DNA from: Deltaproteobacteria bacterium
Lineage (GTDB): Bacteria > Desulfobacterota > Desulfarculia > Adiutricales > Adiutricaceae
Reading direction: 5' to 3'
DNA length: 9,018 nt
Assembly: GCA_031279155.1 (NCBI GenBank)
Contig: JAITJB010000008.1
Coordinates: 1 to 9,018 of the forward strand
The translations under genes were made by a program, and so were the position numbers. The notes under the pieces are model-generated. The model did not search any database. It was given only the letters and a program-made list of their open reading frames with translations, and had not been told where the DNA came from. Positions 1 through 5,724 of the stretch are shown here, one piece after another (positions within the stretch are counted from its first letter, which is position 1; each line of letters opens with the position of its first letter).

Positions 1-491
1 CCACCGAGGTCCTGACCGTCGATAACCAGGCCGATGGCCCCTACGGATACTTAAAACTTCTAAAAGAAGGCCGGGTTAAAGAAGCCCAAAACGCCATTAA
101 GCTTCTTGAGATGAACGGCGGCGCCGGCTCTGGCCACGGCATAGGGGCCATATCCTGGAATGGCGACGTCCATCCGGATCAATTTTGGCGAAAGATTATC
201 TTGGGTTCCATTAGGAAAAATAGCTTTCCCGAGATCTGGCACGATAGAACCAATCCCCTACTCATGGCCTTAAAAAACAAAGCCCCGCACCTTAAGGGCC
301 GCTGCCAAATTTGCCGCTTTCTTAAGGTCTGCGGCGGAGGCTTAAGAGCTAGAGCCGCCTATTTAACTGGCGATCCCTGGAACCCGGATCCGGCTTGCTA
401 CCTAACTGACAGTGAAATCGCTTTAGAAGAGTCTTTAGATTTAGCGGCCAATGAGCTCAAACCAAAAGCCGCCGGTAACTTAGATGGCTGA
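1..491 (+). CDS. ahbC: 12,18-didecarboxysiroheme deacetylase AhbC, 5'-truncated (C-terminal part of a radical SAM/SPASM enzyme)
   Basis: Only the C-terminal 162 residues are present; the reading frame enters at base 3 and ends at TGA 489-491. The piece starts with TEVLTVDNQADGPYGYLKLL and contains GIGAISWNGDVHPDQFW, a C-x2-C-x5-CGGG cluster motif (CQICRFLKVCGG, coded around 303-335) and a later DPACYLTD. These match my recollection of the C-terminal half of AhbC. In this family the N-terminal radical SAM domain (outside the window) and a C-terminal auxiliary iron-sulfur cluster remove the acetate side chains of 12,18-didecarboxysiroheme to give Fe-coproporphyrin III in the cytoplasm. The last codons overlap the ahbD start (ATGGCTGA, 8 bases), so the two are co-transcribed and probably translationally coupled. 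The family assignment is strong because AhbD and AhbA follow directly. Another SPASM maturase is the alternative. Confidence 0.85.
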   Translation, partial: TEVLTVDNQADGPYGYLKLLKEGRVKEAQNAIKLLEMNGGAGSGHGIGAISWNGDVHPDQFWRKIILGSIRKNSFPEIWHDRTNPLLMALKNKAPHLKGRCQICRFLKVCGGGLRARAAYLTGDPWNPDPACYLTDSEIALEESLDLAANELKPKAAGNLDG

Positions 492-1530
492 GCATCCTAG
501 ATTGTCATCGCCGCGTTTGGTAGCCTGGGAGACAACCAGGGCCTGTAACTTATCGTGCCGCCACTGCCGAGCTACGGCCCAAACTACTCCCGCCGCCGGC
601 CAATTAGATCCCGACCAATCAAGAACGCTTCTCTACCAGCTGGCCTCTTTTCCGGAGCCGCCCATGGTTATACTTTCTGGCGGCGAACCTCTGATGCGGC
701 CAGATATCACTTCCTTAGCCAAACTTGGGACCGACTTAGGCCTTAGGATGCTTCTATCGACCAACGGATCTTTAGTTACCCACTCTCTGGCTAAAGATCT
801 AAGGCGAGCTGGGATCAAAAGATTTAGCTTAAGCTTAGACGCCCCTGAGGCCGATGCCCATGATCAATTTAGGGGGCAGGCCGGATCCTTTGACGCTATT
901 GTCTCTGCCGCTTCTATCTTTAAATCTCTGGATCTTCCATTTCAAATTAATAGCACCATCACCCCTCAAAACATCCTCCAAACCGAGGAAATCAGCGATT
1001 TAGCCGCTCGCCTTGGAGCCGTAGCTCACCACGTCTTTCTCTTGGTCCCTGTCGGACGAGCCAAGGATTGGAAGGAAGGCGAAAACCTCCCGGCTGATCA
1101 ATACGAGACGGCTCTCATTAAGCTTAGAAAGCGTGAAGAATTTCTGACTTTAGAATTCAAAGCTACCTGCGCCCCACAGTACCAGAGAATTGGCCGTCAA
1201 TTGGGCCTGCCTATCGCTAAAAGAAGTTCTCGCGGCTGCTTAGGCGGTCAGGGCTTTATGTTTATTGGTCACGATGGGGTAGTAGCCGCTTGCGGGTATC
1301 TACCGCTTCCAGCCGGTCACGTGTTAAATGACCACCCTGTTGAGATCTACAAAGATTCTCCTCTCTTCAACGAACTTAGAGATCGCACCAGATACCGTGG
1401 CCGCTGCCGTGAGTGTGAATACTTTAACGTCTGCGGCGGCTGTAGGGCTCGGGCTTACGCTTTAGGCGATCACATGGGCCCAGAGCCTCTGTGCCCCCAT
1501 CGGCCAAAGCTTAATGAGGCTTTGCAATGA
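484..1530 (+). CDS. ahbD: AhbD, heme b synthase (radical SAM/SPASM, Fe-coproporphyrin III decarboxylase)
   Basis: A 348-residue radical SAM protein that would convert Fe-coproporphyrin III to heme b by two oxidative decarboxylations, the last step of the siroheme-dependent heme pathway. The cluster motif C-x3-C-x2-C is at residues 21, 25 and 28 (RACNLSCRHC), and the SAM-binding SGGEP is at 65-69. A SPASM-type C-terminal region carries Cys 252, 270, 308, 311, 317, 320 and 337, including CRECEYFNVCGGCRARAY, where auxiliary [4Fe-4S] ligands are expected. Length is normal for the family. The ATG at 484 overlaps the ahbC stop by 8 bases and has no strong Shine-Dalgarno sequence, which fits coupled translation. 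Its TGA overlaps the next ATG (ATGA, 1527-1530). Related SPASM proteins include NirJ (heme d1) and peptide maturases, but position between ahbC and ahbA favours AhbD. Confidence 0.88.
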   Translation: MAEHPRLSSPRLVAWETTRACNLSCRHCRATAQTTPAAGQLDPDQSRTLLYQLASFPEPPMVILSGGEPLMRPDITSLAKLGTDLGLRMLLSTNGSLVTHSLAKDLRRAGIKRFSLSLDAPEADAHDQFRGQAGSFDAIVSAASIFKSLDLPFQINSTITPQNILQTEEISDLAARLGAVAHHVFLLVPVGRAKDWKEGENLPADQYETALIKLRKREEFLTLEFKATCAPQYQRIGRQLGLPIAKRSSRGCLGGQGFMFIGHDGVVAACGYLPLPAGHVLNDHPVEIYKDSPLFNELRDRTRYRGRCRECEYFNVCGGCRARAYALGDHMGPEPLCPHRPKLNEALQ

Positions 1531-2051
1531 GCGGCCATAAATCCTCAAAAGCAAAATCTAGTGCCTCTAGTTTAACTCCTTTAGATCCCACTTCCTGTTT
1601 AGTCTTAAATATGGTCCAAGACGGTTTCCCGGTGACCAGTCGCCCTTACCAGATCCTTTCTGAGAGACTTCTAAAAGAAGCTAACCTAACTATTTCCGAA
1701 GATGAGGTCTTCTCTAGAGTTAATTTTTTAAGAGAAAAAGGCTTTATCAGGCGCTTGGGCGCCATCTTTAACGCCGGCCCTTTAGGCTACCACTCCACTT
1801 TGTGCGCCATTAAGGTACCCGAGCCGTTACTAGAAGAGATTGCCGCCCTGATAAACTCTAGGCCCGAAGTTACCCACAACTACGTAAGGGACCACGAATA
1901 CAATGTCTGGTTTACCTTTGGCCACGATGAGCCTAGACAGTTAGAAGACTTCTTAGACCAACTCCGAAATGTTAGCGGCCTAAGTGACGTCTTGGTTCTG
2001 CCAGCCAAAAAGGTCTATAAAATAAAGGCTGTTTTTACTTTGCCCATTTAG
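1527..2051 (+). CDS. ahbA: AhbA-type siroheme decarboxylase subunit (Lrp/AsnC-like fold)
   Basis: A 174-residue protein, often mis-annotated as an Lrp/AsnC regulator. With its partner AhbB it decarboxylates the C12 and C18 acetates of siroheme to give 12,18-didecarboxysiroheme. A helix-turn-helix-like N-terminal domain (about 19-80, with GFPVTSRPY and FIRRLGAIFN) is followed by an AsnC-like ligand domain carrying HNYVRDHEYNVWFT at 117-130. From memory, AhbA carries this HNYxR...YNxWFT pattern, whereas AhbB has a SHCYxR-like one, so I call the A subunit; the A/B choice is less certain than the family. The first 15 residues are a Ser/Lys-rich extension with no family features. TGAGG at 1515-1519, 7 bases before the ATG, supports the start, which overlaps the ahbD stop by 4 bases. 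No ahbB is visible in the window. No clear intrinsic terminator follows. Confidence 0.78.
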   Translation: MSGHKSSKAKSSASSLTPLDPTSCLVLNMVQDGFPVTSRPYQILSERLLKEANLTISEDEVFSRVNFLREKGFIRRLGAIFNAGPLGYHSTLCAIKVPEPLLEEIAALINSRPEVTHNYVRDHEYNVWFTFGHDEPRQLEDFLDQLRNVSGLSDVLVLPAKKVYKIKAVFTLPI

Positions 2052-2176
2052 GCCAGGCTACCCTTGCCTAAGTTGGCCTAAGTTGCGGTAATGCTCTAAA
2101 CTTTGAGGCCGGTATTTGATAGCTTTCTAGTTGGCATTTTGCATCGCGATCCCGCGTTTTTCGTCAATTTTTCTTC

Positions 2177-2205
2177 TTGATTTTTAAACGTCTACTTGTT
2201 ACAAT
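2177..2205 (+). promoter_or_regulatory. Sigma-70-type promoter of the tRNA unit
   Basis: TTGATT (2177-2182) and TACAAT (2200-2205) are separated by exactly 17 bases. Transcription would begin near 2212, a few bases before the mature 5' end of tRNA-Val at 2220. The hexamers, spacing and position all agree; no experiment supports it. Confidence 0.6.
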
Positions 2206-2219
2206 TTTTACTTTCCGCA

Positions 2220-2295
2220 GGGCGGTTAACTCAGCGGTTAGAGTGCCATCCTCACACGGTGGAAGTCGGAGGTTCGAATCCTCTACCGCCCACCA
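2220..2295 (+). tRNA. tRNA-Val(CAC)
   Basis: A full cloverleaf can be drawn. The 7-bp acceptor stem GGGCGGT/ACCGCCC (2220-2226 with 2285-2291) is perfect. The D stem is ACTC/GAGT and the anticodon stem CCATC/GGTGG (2246-2250 with 2258-2262). The loop CTCACAC puts anticodon CAC at 2253-2255, reading GTG valine codons. The T arm is GGAGG-TTCGAAT-CCTCT. The discriminator base is A at 2292 and the CCA tail (2293-2295) is encoded. It shares a transcript with the tRNA-Leu gene 9 bases downstream. Confidence 0.95.
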
Positions 2296-2304
2296 GATAC
2301 ATAT

Positions 2305-2390
2305 GCCGAAGTGGTGGAAATGGTAGACACGCCATCTTGAGGGGGTGGTGGGCAAAACCCGTGCCGGTTCGATTCCGGCCTTCGGCACCA
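2305..2390 (+). tRNA. tRNA-Leu(GAG)
   Basis: A class II tRNA with a long variable arm. The acceptor stem GCCGAAG/CTTCGGC (2305-2311 with 2380-2386) is perfect. The anticodon stem is CCATC/GGTGG (2332-2336 with 2344-2348), with loop TTGAGGG giving anticodon GAG at 2339-2341 for CTC/CTT leucine codons. The variable arm TGGGCAAAACCCGT (2349-2362) forms its own short GGG/CCC stem. The T arm is GCCGG-TTCGATT-CCGGC, the discriminator is A 2387 and the CCA (2388-2390) is encoded. Leucine is supported by the long variable arm together with the anticodon. Confidence 0.95.
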
Positions 2391-2399
2391 ATGTAAAAT

Positions 2400-2434
2400 A
2401 ATACCAAGCTCTGTTGGGGCTAGGTATTTTTTTT
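2400..2434 (+). terminator. Intrinsic terminator of the tRNA-Val/tRNA-Leu unit
   Basis: AATACC (2400-2405) pairs with GGTATT (2423-2428), and AGC/GCT plus G-U pairs extend the stem across one A-A mismatch. A run of eight T follows (2427-2434). It starts 10 bases after the tRNA-Leu CCA end. Confidence 0.8.
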
Positions 2435-2924
2435 CGGCTTTTTTTTGGCTTCTGGTTGGGATTGCTTTTTGAATCAATCCGTTGAATAGTTAAGACGATT
2501 AGGCCAGGAGCTTTTAGGTAAGGTACTTTAGGCGCCAGACCACAAAAAGGCCCTGTTCATAGCTAAGCGGTTCATCTCGAACCCGATGGATACACTAGTT
2601 TCATTGATAATGATGGTGCGCCGCCCACGAACAACGAAAGATTTCTTAGATTTGCTTCCTTAGCCAAAAAGAGCAGCCCAGTTCTCAGCCAAGGAACCGG
2701 CTTGACTGGCTGTTGCCAATATACTTTTTGTCAAGCTGCTTTTTCCAGCGAACATTTGTACATGCTTGATACAGATTATCATATAATAAACTACCATAGT
2801 ATAGGCTCAAATAAATATTTAAAATATGTTATTAGTTACTTTCCCTCTCTGTGACTTTTGCCGTTACCTTGAATGCCTACTTGACAGCATGTTTTTCTTG
2901 AACCACGGCTATTAAAAAAATGTG
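2435..2924. other. Gene-free stretch, possibly containing decayed coding sequence
   Basis: No convincing intact gene on either strand. It begins with T-rich sequence after the terminator. Three TTAGG motifs in direct orientation lie at 2499-2503, 2514-2518 and 2528-2532. A less AT-rich segment at about 2528-2755 holds a minus-strand frame broken by a single TAA (see findings). From about 2756 the sequence is strongly AT-rich, including a TATAAT at 2782-2787 without a well-spaced -35 element. A 30-codon + strand frame from ATG 2763 lacks a ribosome binding site and looks accidental. Confidence 0.5.
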
Positions 2925-2954
2925 TTGACTTTATCGATAAATACCATGTAAACT
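2925..2954 (+). promoter_or_regulatory. Possible promoter containing a 12-bp palindrome in its spacer
   Basis: TTGACT (2925-2930) lies 18 bases before TAAACT (2949-2954); TGTAAA at 2947-2952 is an alternative -10 with a 16-base spacer. A perfect palindrome, TTTATCGATAAA (2930-2941), sits between the hexamers, where a dimeric repressor could bind. The -10 match is only 4 of 6, so the promoter is tentative. Transcription would start near 2961 and reach the terminator at 3187-3225. Confidence 0.35.
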
Positions 2955-2960
2955 GTAAAA

Positions 2961-3225
2961 GCCTCTATAAACGCCTCTTTGGGCGCAGCCCAACTTCGGC
3001 CCATAAAACCATTGGCTCCAAGTTGACCACCGCCTTGCTCAGTCCGTTTTCCGTAGTTTATTTAAGTATGTCTAAAAATAAAAGAATTATTTTAGATTAG
3101 TAAAATTTTTATATCTTAATCAATATTAACTAAGAAAGTTTCTTGTTGATTATTTAATTTTGTTTTTATAGTTAAACTAGGTTAAGAAAACCTCTGACGG
3201 ATATCTCCGCCAGAGGTTTTTTTTT
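2961..3225 (+). ncRNA. Candidate small RNA or leader-like transcript (unrecognised)
   Basis: A region of about 265 bases bounded by a possible promoter and a strong intrinsic terminator, with no protein gene inside. The 5' third is G/C-rich and can fold in two competing ways. Hairpin A is TTGGGC-GCA-GCCCAA (2979-2993). Hairpin B pairs CAACTT (2991-2996) with AAGTTG (3020-3025) and GGCC (2998-3001) with GGCT (3014-3017). They share bases 2991-2993, so both cannot form fully. The rest is AT-rich and contains the 6-1-6 palindrome AAGAAAGTTTCTT (3132-3144). I recognise no known RNA family. It could equally be the remains of a lost gene with its terminator left behind. Confidence 0.25.
3187..3225 (+). 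terminator. Strong intrinsic terminator with no obvious gene upstream
   Basis: AAAACCTCTG (3187-3196) pairs with CAGAGGTTTT (3211-3220). After one A/C mismatch, CGG (3198-3200) pairs with CCG (3207-3209) around the loop ATATCT. Nine T follow directly (3217-3225). It lies about 195 bases before the receptor gene, and the nearest upstream recognised gene already has its own terminator. It therefore either ends an uncharacterised transcript or insulates the iron-uptake operon. Confidence 0.8.
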
Positions 3226-3310
3226 GCCCTTTGACCATATTTGTTTTTGAAATCTTAATATCATTGTATACCAACTAATATTAATAAATACATTATAATA
3301 TATAAGTAGT

Positions 3311-3338
3311 GTGAAATTATTCAATTAATGGATATTTT
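3311..3338 (+). promoter_or_regulatory. Possible promoter of the iron-uptake operon
   Basis: GTGAAA (3311-3316, 4 of 6 to TTGACA) and TATTTT (3333-3338, 4 of 6 to TATAAT) are 16 bases apart, giving a start near 3345, just before the inverted repeat at 3347-3369. A perfect TATAAT occurs further upstream (3294-3299) but lacks a well-placed -35. The region is so AT-rich that chance matches are likely. Confidence 0.3.
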
Positions 3339-3346
3339 TAACCGCC

Positions 3347-3369
3347 GTTTAGGTATTATCTGCCTAAAC
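3347..3369 (+). promoter_or_regulatory. Inverted repeat resembling a DtxR/IdeR-type metalloregulator operator
   Basis: A perfect 7-bp inverted repeat, GTTTAGG (3347-3353) and CCTAAAC (3363-3369), separated by 9 bases. The core TTAGG-9-CCTAA (3349-3367) has the 19-bp length and outer half-sites of the known DtxR/IdeR box; the central 9 bases do not follow that consensus. It lies just past the proposed start of transcription of an iron-uptake operon, where an iron-loaded repressor would block initiation. As RNA it could also form a hairpin at the 5' end of the leader. I see no convincing Fur box near the gene. The regulator itself is not in the window. Confidence 0.4.
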
Positions 3370-3380
3370 AACTAACCACC

Positions 3381-3401
3381 ATGTCGTTTGAGGAGCGACA
3401 T
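3381..3401 (+). promoter_or_regulatory. Leader hairpin just upstream of the receptor ribosome binding site
   Basis: ATGTCG (3381-3386) and CGACAT (3396-3401) form a perfect 6-bp stem with a 9-base loop, extendable by one T-G pair. It ends 7 bases before the Shine-Dalgarno sequence, so it could affect ribosome loading or protect the mRNA 5' end. Its function is inferred from position only. Confidence 0.35.
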
Positions 3402-3408
3402 AAATTTC

Positions 3409-3414
3409 AAGGAG
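3409..3414 (+). promoter_or_regulatory. Ribosome binding site that fixes the receptor start at 3421
   Basis: AAGGAG lies 6 bases before ATG 3421. An in-frame TTG at 3388 would add 11 residues before the signal peptide and falls within the leader hairpin, so it is not the start. Confidence 0.85.
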
Positions 3415-3420
3415 AAACAA

Positions 3421-5667
3421 ATGTCAAAAGTCAACTTATCGCGCATCGCGACGTTTTTGGCTTTAATGGCGACCTTGGTTTGGTCCAGTCTAGCTTGGGC
3501 GCAAGATCAGAACCAAACTCAAAGTCAAAGTTTTGACCAAGACCAATCGTACCATCACGACAGTATCACTAGGATTTTGGTGACTTCCGACGGCCTCCAA
3601 GACGGTCGGGTCATTGACGCCTACATTATCAAAAACACCAAAAATTTCGGCGTCTTCACCAACACGCCACTCAAGGACCTTCCCTTTACCGTCAACGTGG
3701 TTGGCGAGGATTTCATGAACAATCTTGGCACCATGACTCCAAGGGACGTATTTAGGAGAATTCCCGGAATTGAGGACAACGCCCACTCGGAGATAAACGG
3801 GTTCAGTTATTTCAGGGCCCGAGGCATCCAGACGACCGGGACCAACAACCTCGCCCTAAACGGCGTTCCCACCGGTAACATCGGGGCCGTCATGTTTACC
3901 GAAGACCTTGGGTCAATCGAGGTATTCAGCGGGCCTTCTTCCTTCATGTATGGCATAGGCAACGTCGGCGGCATGGCCAACTTCAACACCAAACGGCCAT
4001 TATGGGAATACGCGACTAAAATTAGGTATGGTACATATAATAACGGTTCATTATTTGCCCACGCCGATATTGGAGGACCAATAATAACCGATAAATTAGC
4101 ATTTAGACTTAATTTATTGGTTCAAAATGGAAAAACAGCCATAAAACCACAATCATTAGATAGAAAATTAATAAGTGGCGCTTTAGATTGGCGCATTAGT
4201 GATGACCTCTTAATTCAATTTTATGCTTCTTATGGGGAACATTTTCAACAAGGCAGACAAGGAGCTTTCACGGCTGAGTGGGACAATCCCAAGGGGGCCT
4301 TGGTTATTGATGCTCCAAACAACACCGCGGATTATCGAACTTTCTTGCCTTTCATACCGGATCCCCCCGATCCCGAAAAATTATGGGTCTCCAAGGACAC
4401 ATTTAATGACTATAAAATATATCTTATAGGCGCCAATCTGCGATATAAAATTAACGACCAATTATCTGTTAGAGCAGCTTTATTAAACAACAGATGGAAA
4501 CGCAAGACTTTAATGACTATAAATTTCTTCACACCCGATCCAGACATCTACATATATGGCGTAAGCCCATTGATTTGGGATAGAAAACATACCGGCGGTT
4601 ACTTTTATTTTGACGGCAATTTTAACACCGGCCCGGTCGAGCACAAGTTGACCCTGGGATTTAACGGTTATTTCAAAGAGGAAATCGGCATTGGCTCGGG
4701 CGGTAGCTACATGGTATGGTATAGACCAAGTTTTTCATTGGCCAATGCCGTCAACAACAACTTAAACAGCCTCAATTTGTTTGCCCGTTTGGCTCCCATG
4801 TACAAACAATCCGATACGCTTAATTATAATGTTATATTAGCTGACGAGATAAAATTCAACGACCAATGGCAGTTATTCGCCGGCATTAGTCGGGTTTCAT
4901 ACCAGCTGAGAGGCTTTAACGCAGCCGGGGCCACGACCTCGGACTTCACGCGATCCGGGTTTACCCCTTCGGTGGCCCTCGTCTTCAAACCAAAACCCTG
5001 GCTCTCAACTTACGCCTCCTACATCGAGACATTGGAGTCGGCCGGAGTGGCGGGCGCAACGTACGCCAACGCCGGCGAAGTCATGCCGCCCATGGTCAGT
5101 AAGCAATACGAAATCGGGGCCAAGGCCAGTTATGGGGACCTGTATTTTACCCTCGCCCTCTATCAAATCGAACGGGCTTCGACCATGGTCGAAAATAACA
5201 CCTTAACTTTGGGCGGTCGGACGAGGCACAAGGGGATAGAATTATCGGCCCAAACCCGGTTGTTCGAGTCTTTGAACCTTTATGGTGGGATAACTTTTAA
5301 CGACGCCAAAGTCATCAAACACACTACCCGTTCGTATATCGGCAAGGACCCGGTAGACGCCCCCAAAATTACAGCTAAACTGTATGCTGAGTACGACCTA
5401 CCTTTCCTGCAAGGGCTTACCCTGACCGGTTCCATCAACCACTACGGGGCGGTTTACACCAACTCGATCAACAATTTAAAAATTCCCGGACACACCATCG
5501 GCGATTTGGGCTTCAGGTATGCCGCCAACATCTTGGGTCAAGACATGGCCTTCCGTTTCAACGTTCAGAACGTGACCAACGAAAGGTATTGGTATGGCGG
5601 TTCAGGCTCGCATCTGGTTGTCGGTCAGCCCCGAAGCTTCAGCTTTATCGGGGAAGTTAACTTCTGA
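3421..5667 (+). CDS. TonB-dependent outer-membrane receptor, siderophore type
   Basis: A 748-residue outer-membrane receptor expected to bind a ferric siderophore (or another metal chelate) and import it using TonB-ExbBD energy. Residues 1-27 are a signal peptide with predicted cleavage AWA|Q. A Gln-rich stretch (about 28-43) precedes a TonB-box-like SITRILVTS near 48-56. The plug domain (about 70-183) shows TPLKDLPFTVNVV, RGIQTTGTNNLALNGVP and the family signature IEVFSGPSSFMYGIGNVGG (156-174), followed by NFNTKRP. The remainder is a beta-barrel with alternating aromatic strands, ending in PRSFSFIGEVNF with the terminal Phe typical of outer-membrane proteins. Length is usual for FhuA/FpvA-like siderophore receptors. 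It opens the operon with the binding protein, permease and ATPase. Codon use is uneven: about 4020-4250 and 4380-4560 are much richer in TTA, ATA and AAT codons than the flanks. The ligand cannot be told from sequence. Confidence 0.92.
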   Translation: MSKVNLSRIATFLALMATLVWSSLAWAQDQNQTQSQSFDQDQSYHHDSITRILVTSDGLQDGRVIDAYIIKNTKNFGVFTNTPLKDLPFTVNVVGEDFMNNLGTMTPRDVFRRIPGIEDNAHSEINGFSYFRARGIQTTGTNNLALNGVPTGNIGAVMFTEDLGSIEVFSGPSSFMYGIGNVGGMANFNTKRPLWEYATKIRYGTYNNGSLFAHADIGGPIITDKLAFRLNLLVQNGKTAIKPQSLDRKLISGALDWRISDDLLIQFYASYGEHFQQGRQGAFTAEWDNPKGALVIDAPNNTADYRTFLPFIPDPPDPEKLWVSKDTFNDYKIYLIGANLRYKINDQLSVRAALLNNRWKRKTLMTINFFTPDPDIYIYGVSPLIWDRKHTGGYFYFDGNFNTGPVEHKLTLGFNGYFKEEIGIGSGGSYMVWYRPSFSLANAVNNNLNSLNLFARLAPMYKQSDTLNYNVILADEIKFNDQWQLFAGISRVSYQLRGFNAAGATTSDFTRSGFTPSVALVFKPKPWLSTYASYIETLESAGVAGATYANAGEVMPPMVSKQYEIGAKASYGDLYFTLALYQIERASTMVENNTLTLGGRTRHKGIELSAQTRLFESLNLYGGITFNDAKVIKHTTRSYIGKDPVDAPKITAKLYAEYDLPFLQGLTLTGSINHYGAVYTNSINNLKIPGHTIGDLGFRYAANILGQDMAFRFNVQNVTNERYWYGGSGSHLVVGQPRSFSFIGEVNF

Positions 5668-5675
5668 CGATTGAG

Positions 5676-5724
5676 GGCCCGTGCTTAATGGGGCCATTTC
5701 GGGCGCGGCTTATATGGCCGCGCC
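5676..5724 (+). promoter_or_regulatory. Tandem hairpins at the receptor/binding-protein junction
   Basis: Hairpin 1 pairs GGCCC (5676-5680) with GGGCC (5691-5695); its loop carries the ATG at 5688, and its 5' arm includes part of the possible Shine-Dalgarno GAGGG (5673-5677). Hairpin 2 is a perfect 8-bp GGCGCGGC/GCCGCGCC stem (5702-5709 with 5717-5724) with a 7-base loop. No U tract follows, so it is not a standard terminator. It could protect the receptor mRNA from 3' exonuclease or limit translation of the downstream gene, giving more receptor than transporter. The structure is visible; the role is inferred. Confidence 0.5.

Noticed and set aside
2052..2080. Possible terminator after ahbA (GGCCA...TGGCC)
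   Set aside because: The stem is short and interrupted, and no T run follows it.
2370..2390. tRNA-Leu 3' end as an integration site, with a partner repeat near 8911-8920
   Set aside because: The shared sequence is only about 7 bases (TTCCGGC), and no integrase or phage gene is present, so an attachment site is not supported.
2597..2620. Fur-box-like sequence with GATAATGAT
   Set aside because: Only the left half-site matches the 7-1-7 Fur pattern, and it lies about 800 bases from the receptor start with a terminator in between.
2756..2787. Promoter TTGTAC or TTGATA with TATAAT at 2782-2787
   Set aside because: Spacers of 20 and 10 bases are outside the usual range, and the area is AT-rich enough for chance matches.
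2763..2855. A 30-codon + strand frame (MLDTDYHIINYHSIGSNKYL...)
   Set aside because: AT-rich, with no Shine-Dalgarno sequence, no recognisable motif and no partner gene; a chance frame is more likely.
3381..3536. A 51-codon frame from ATG 3381 overlapping the receptor start out of frame
   Set aside because: No ribosome binding site precedes it, its start codon lies in the leader hairpin, and most of it overlaps the receptor signal-peptide coding region.
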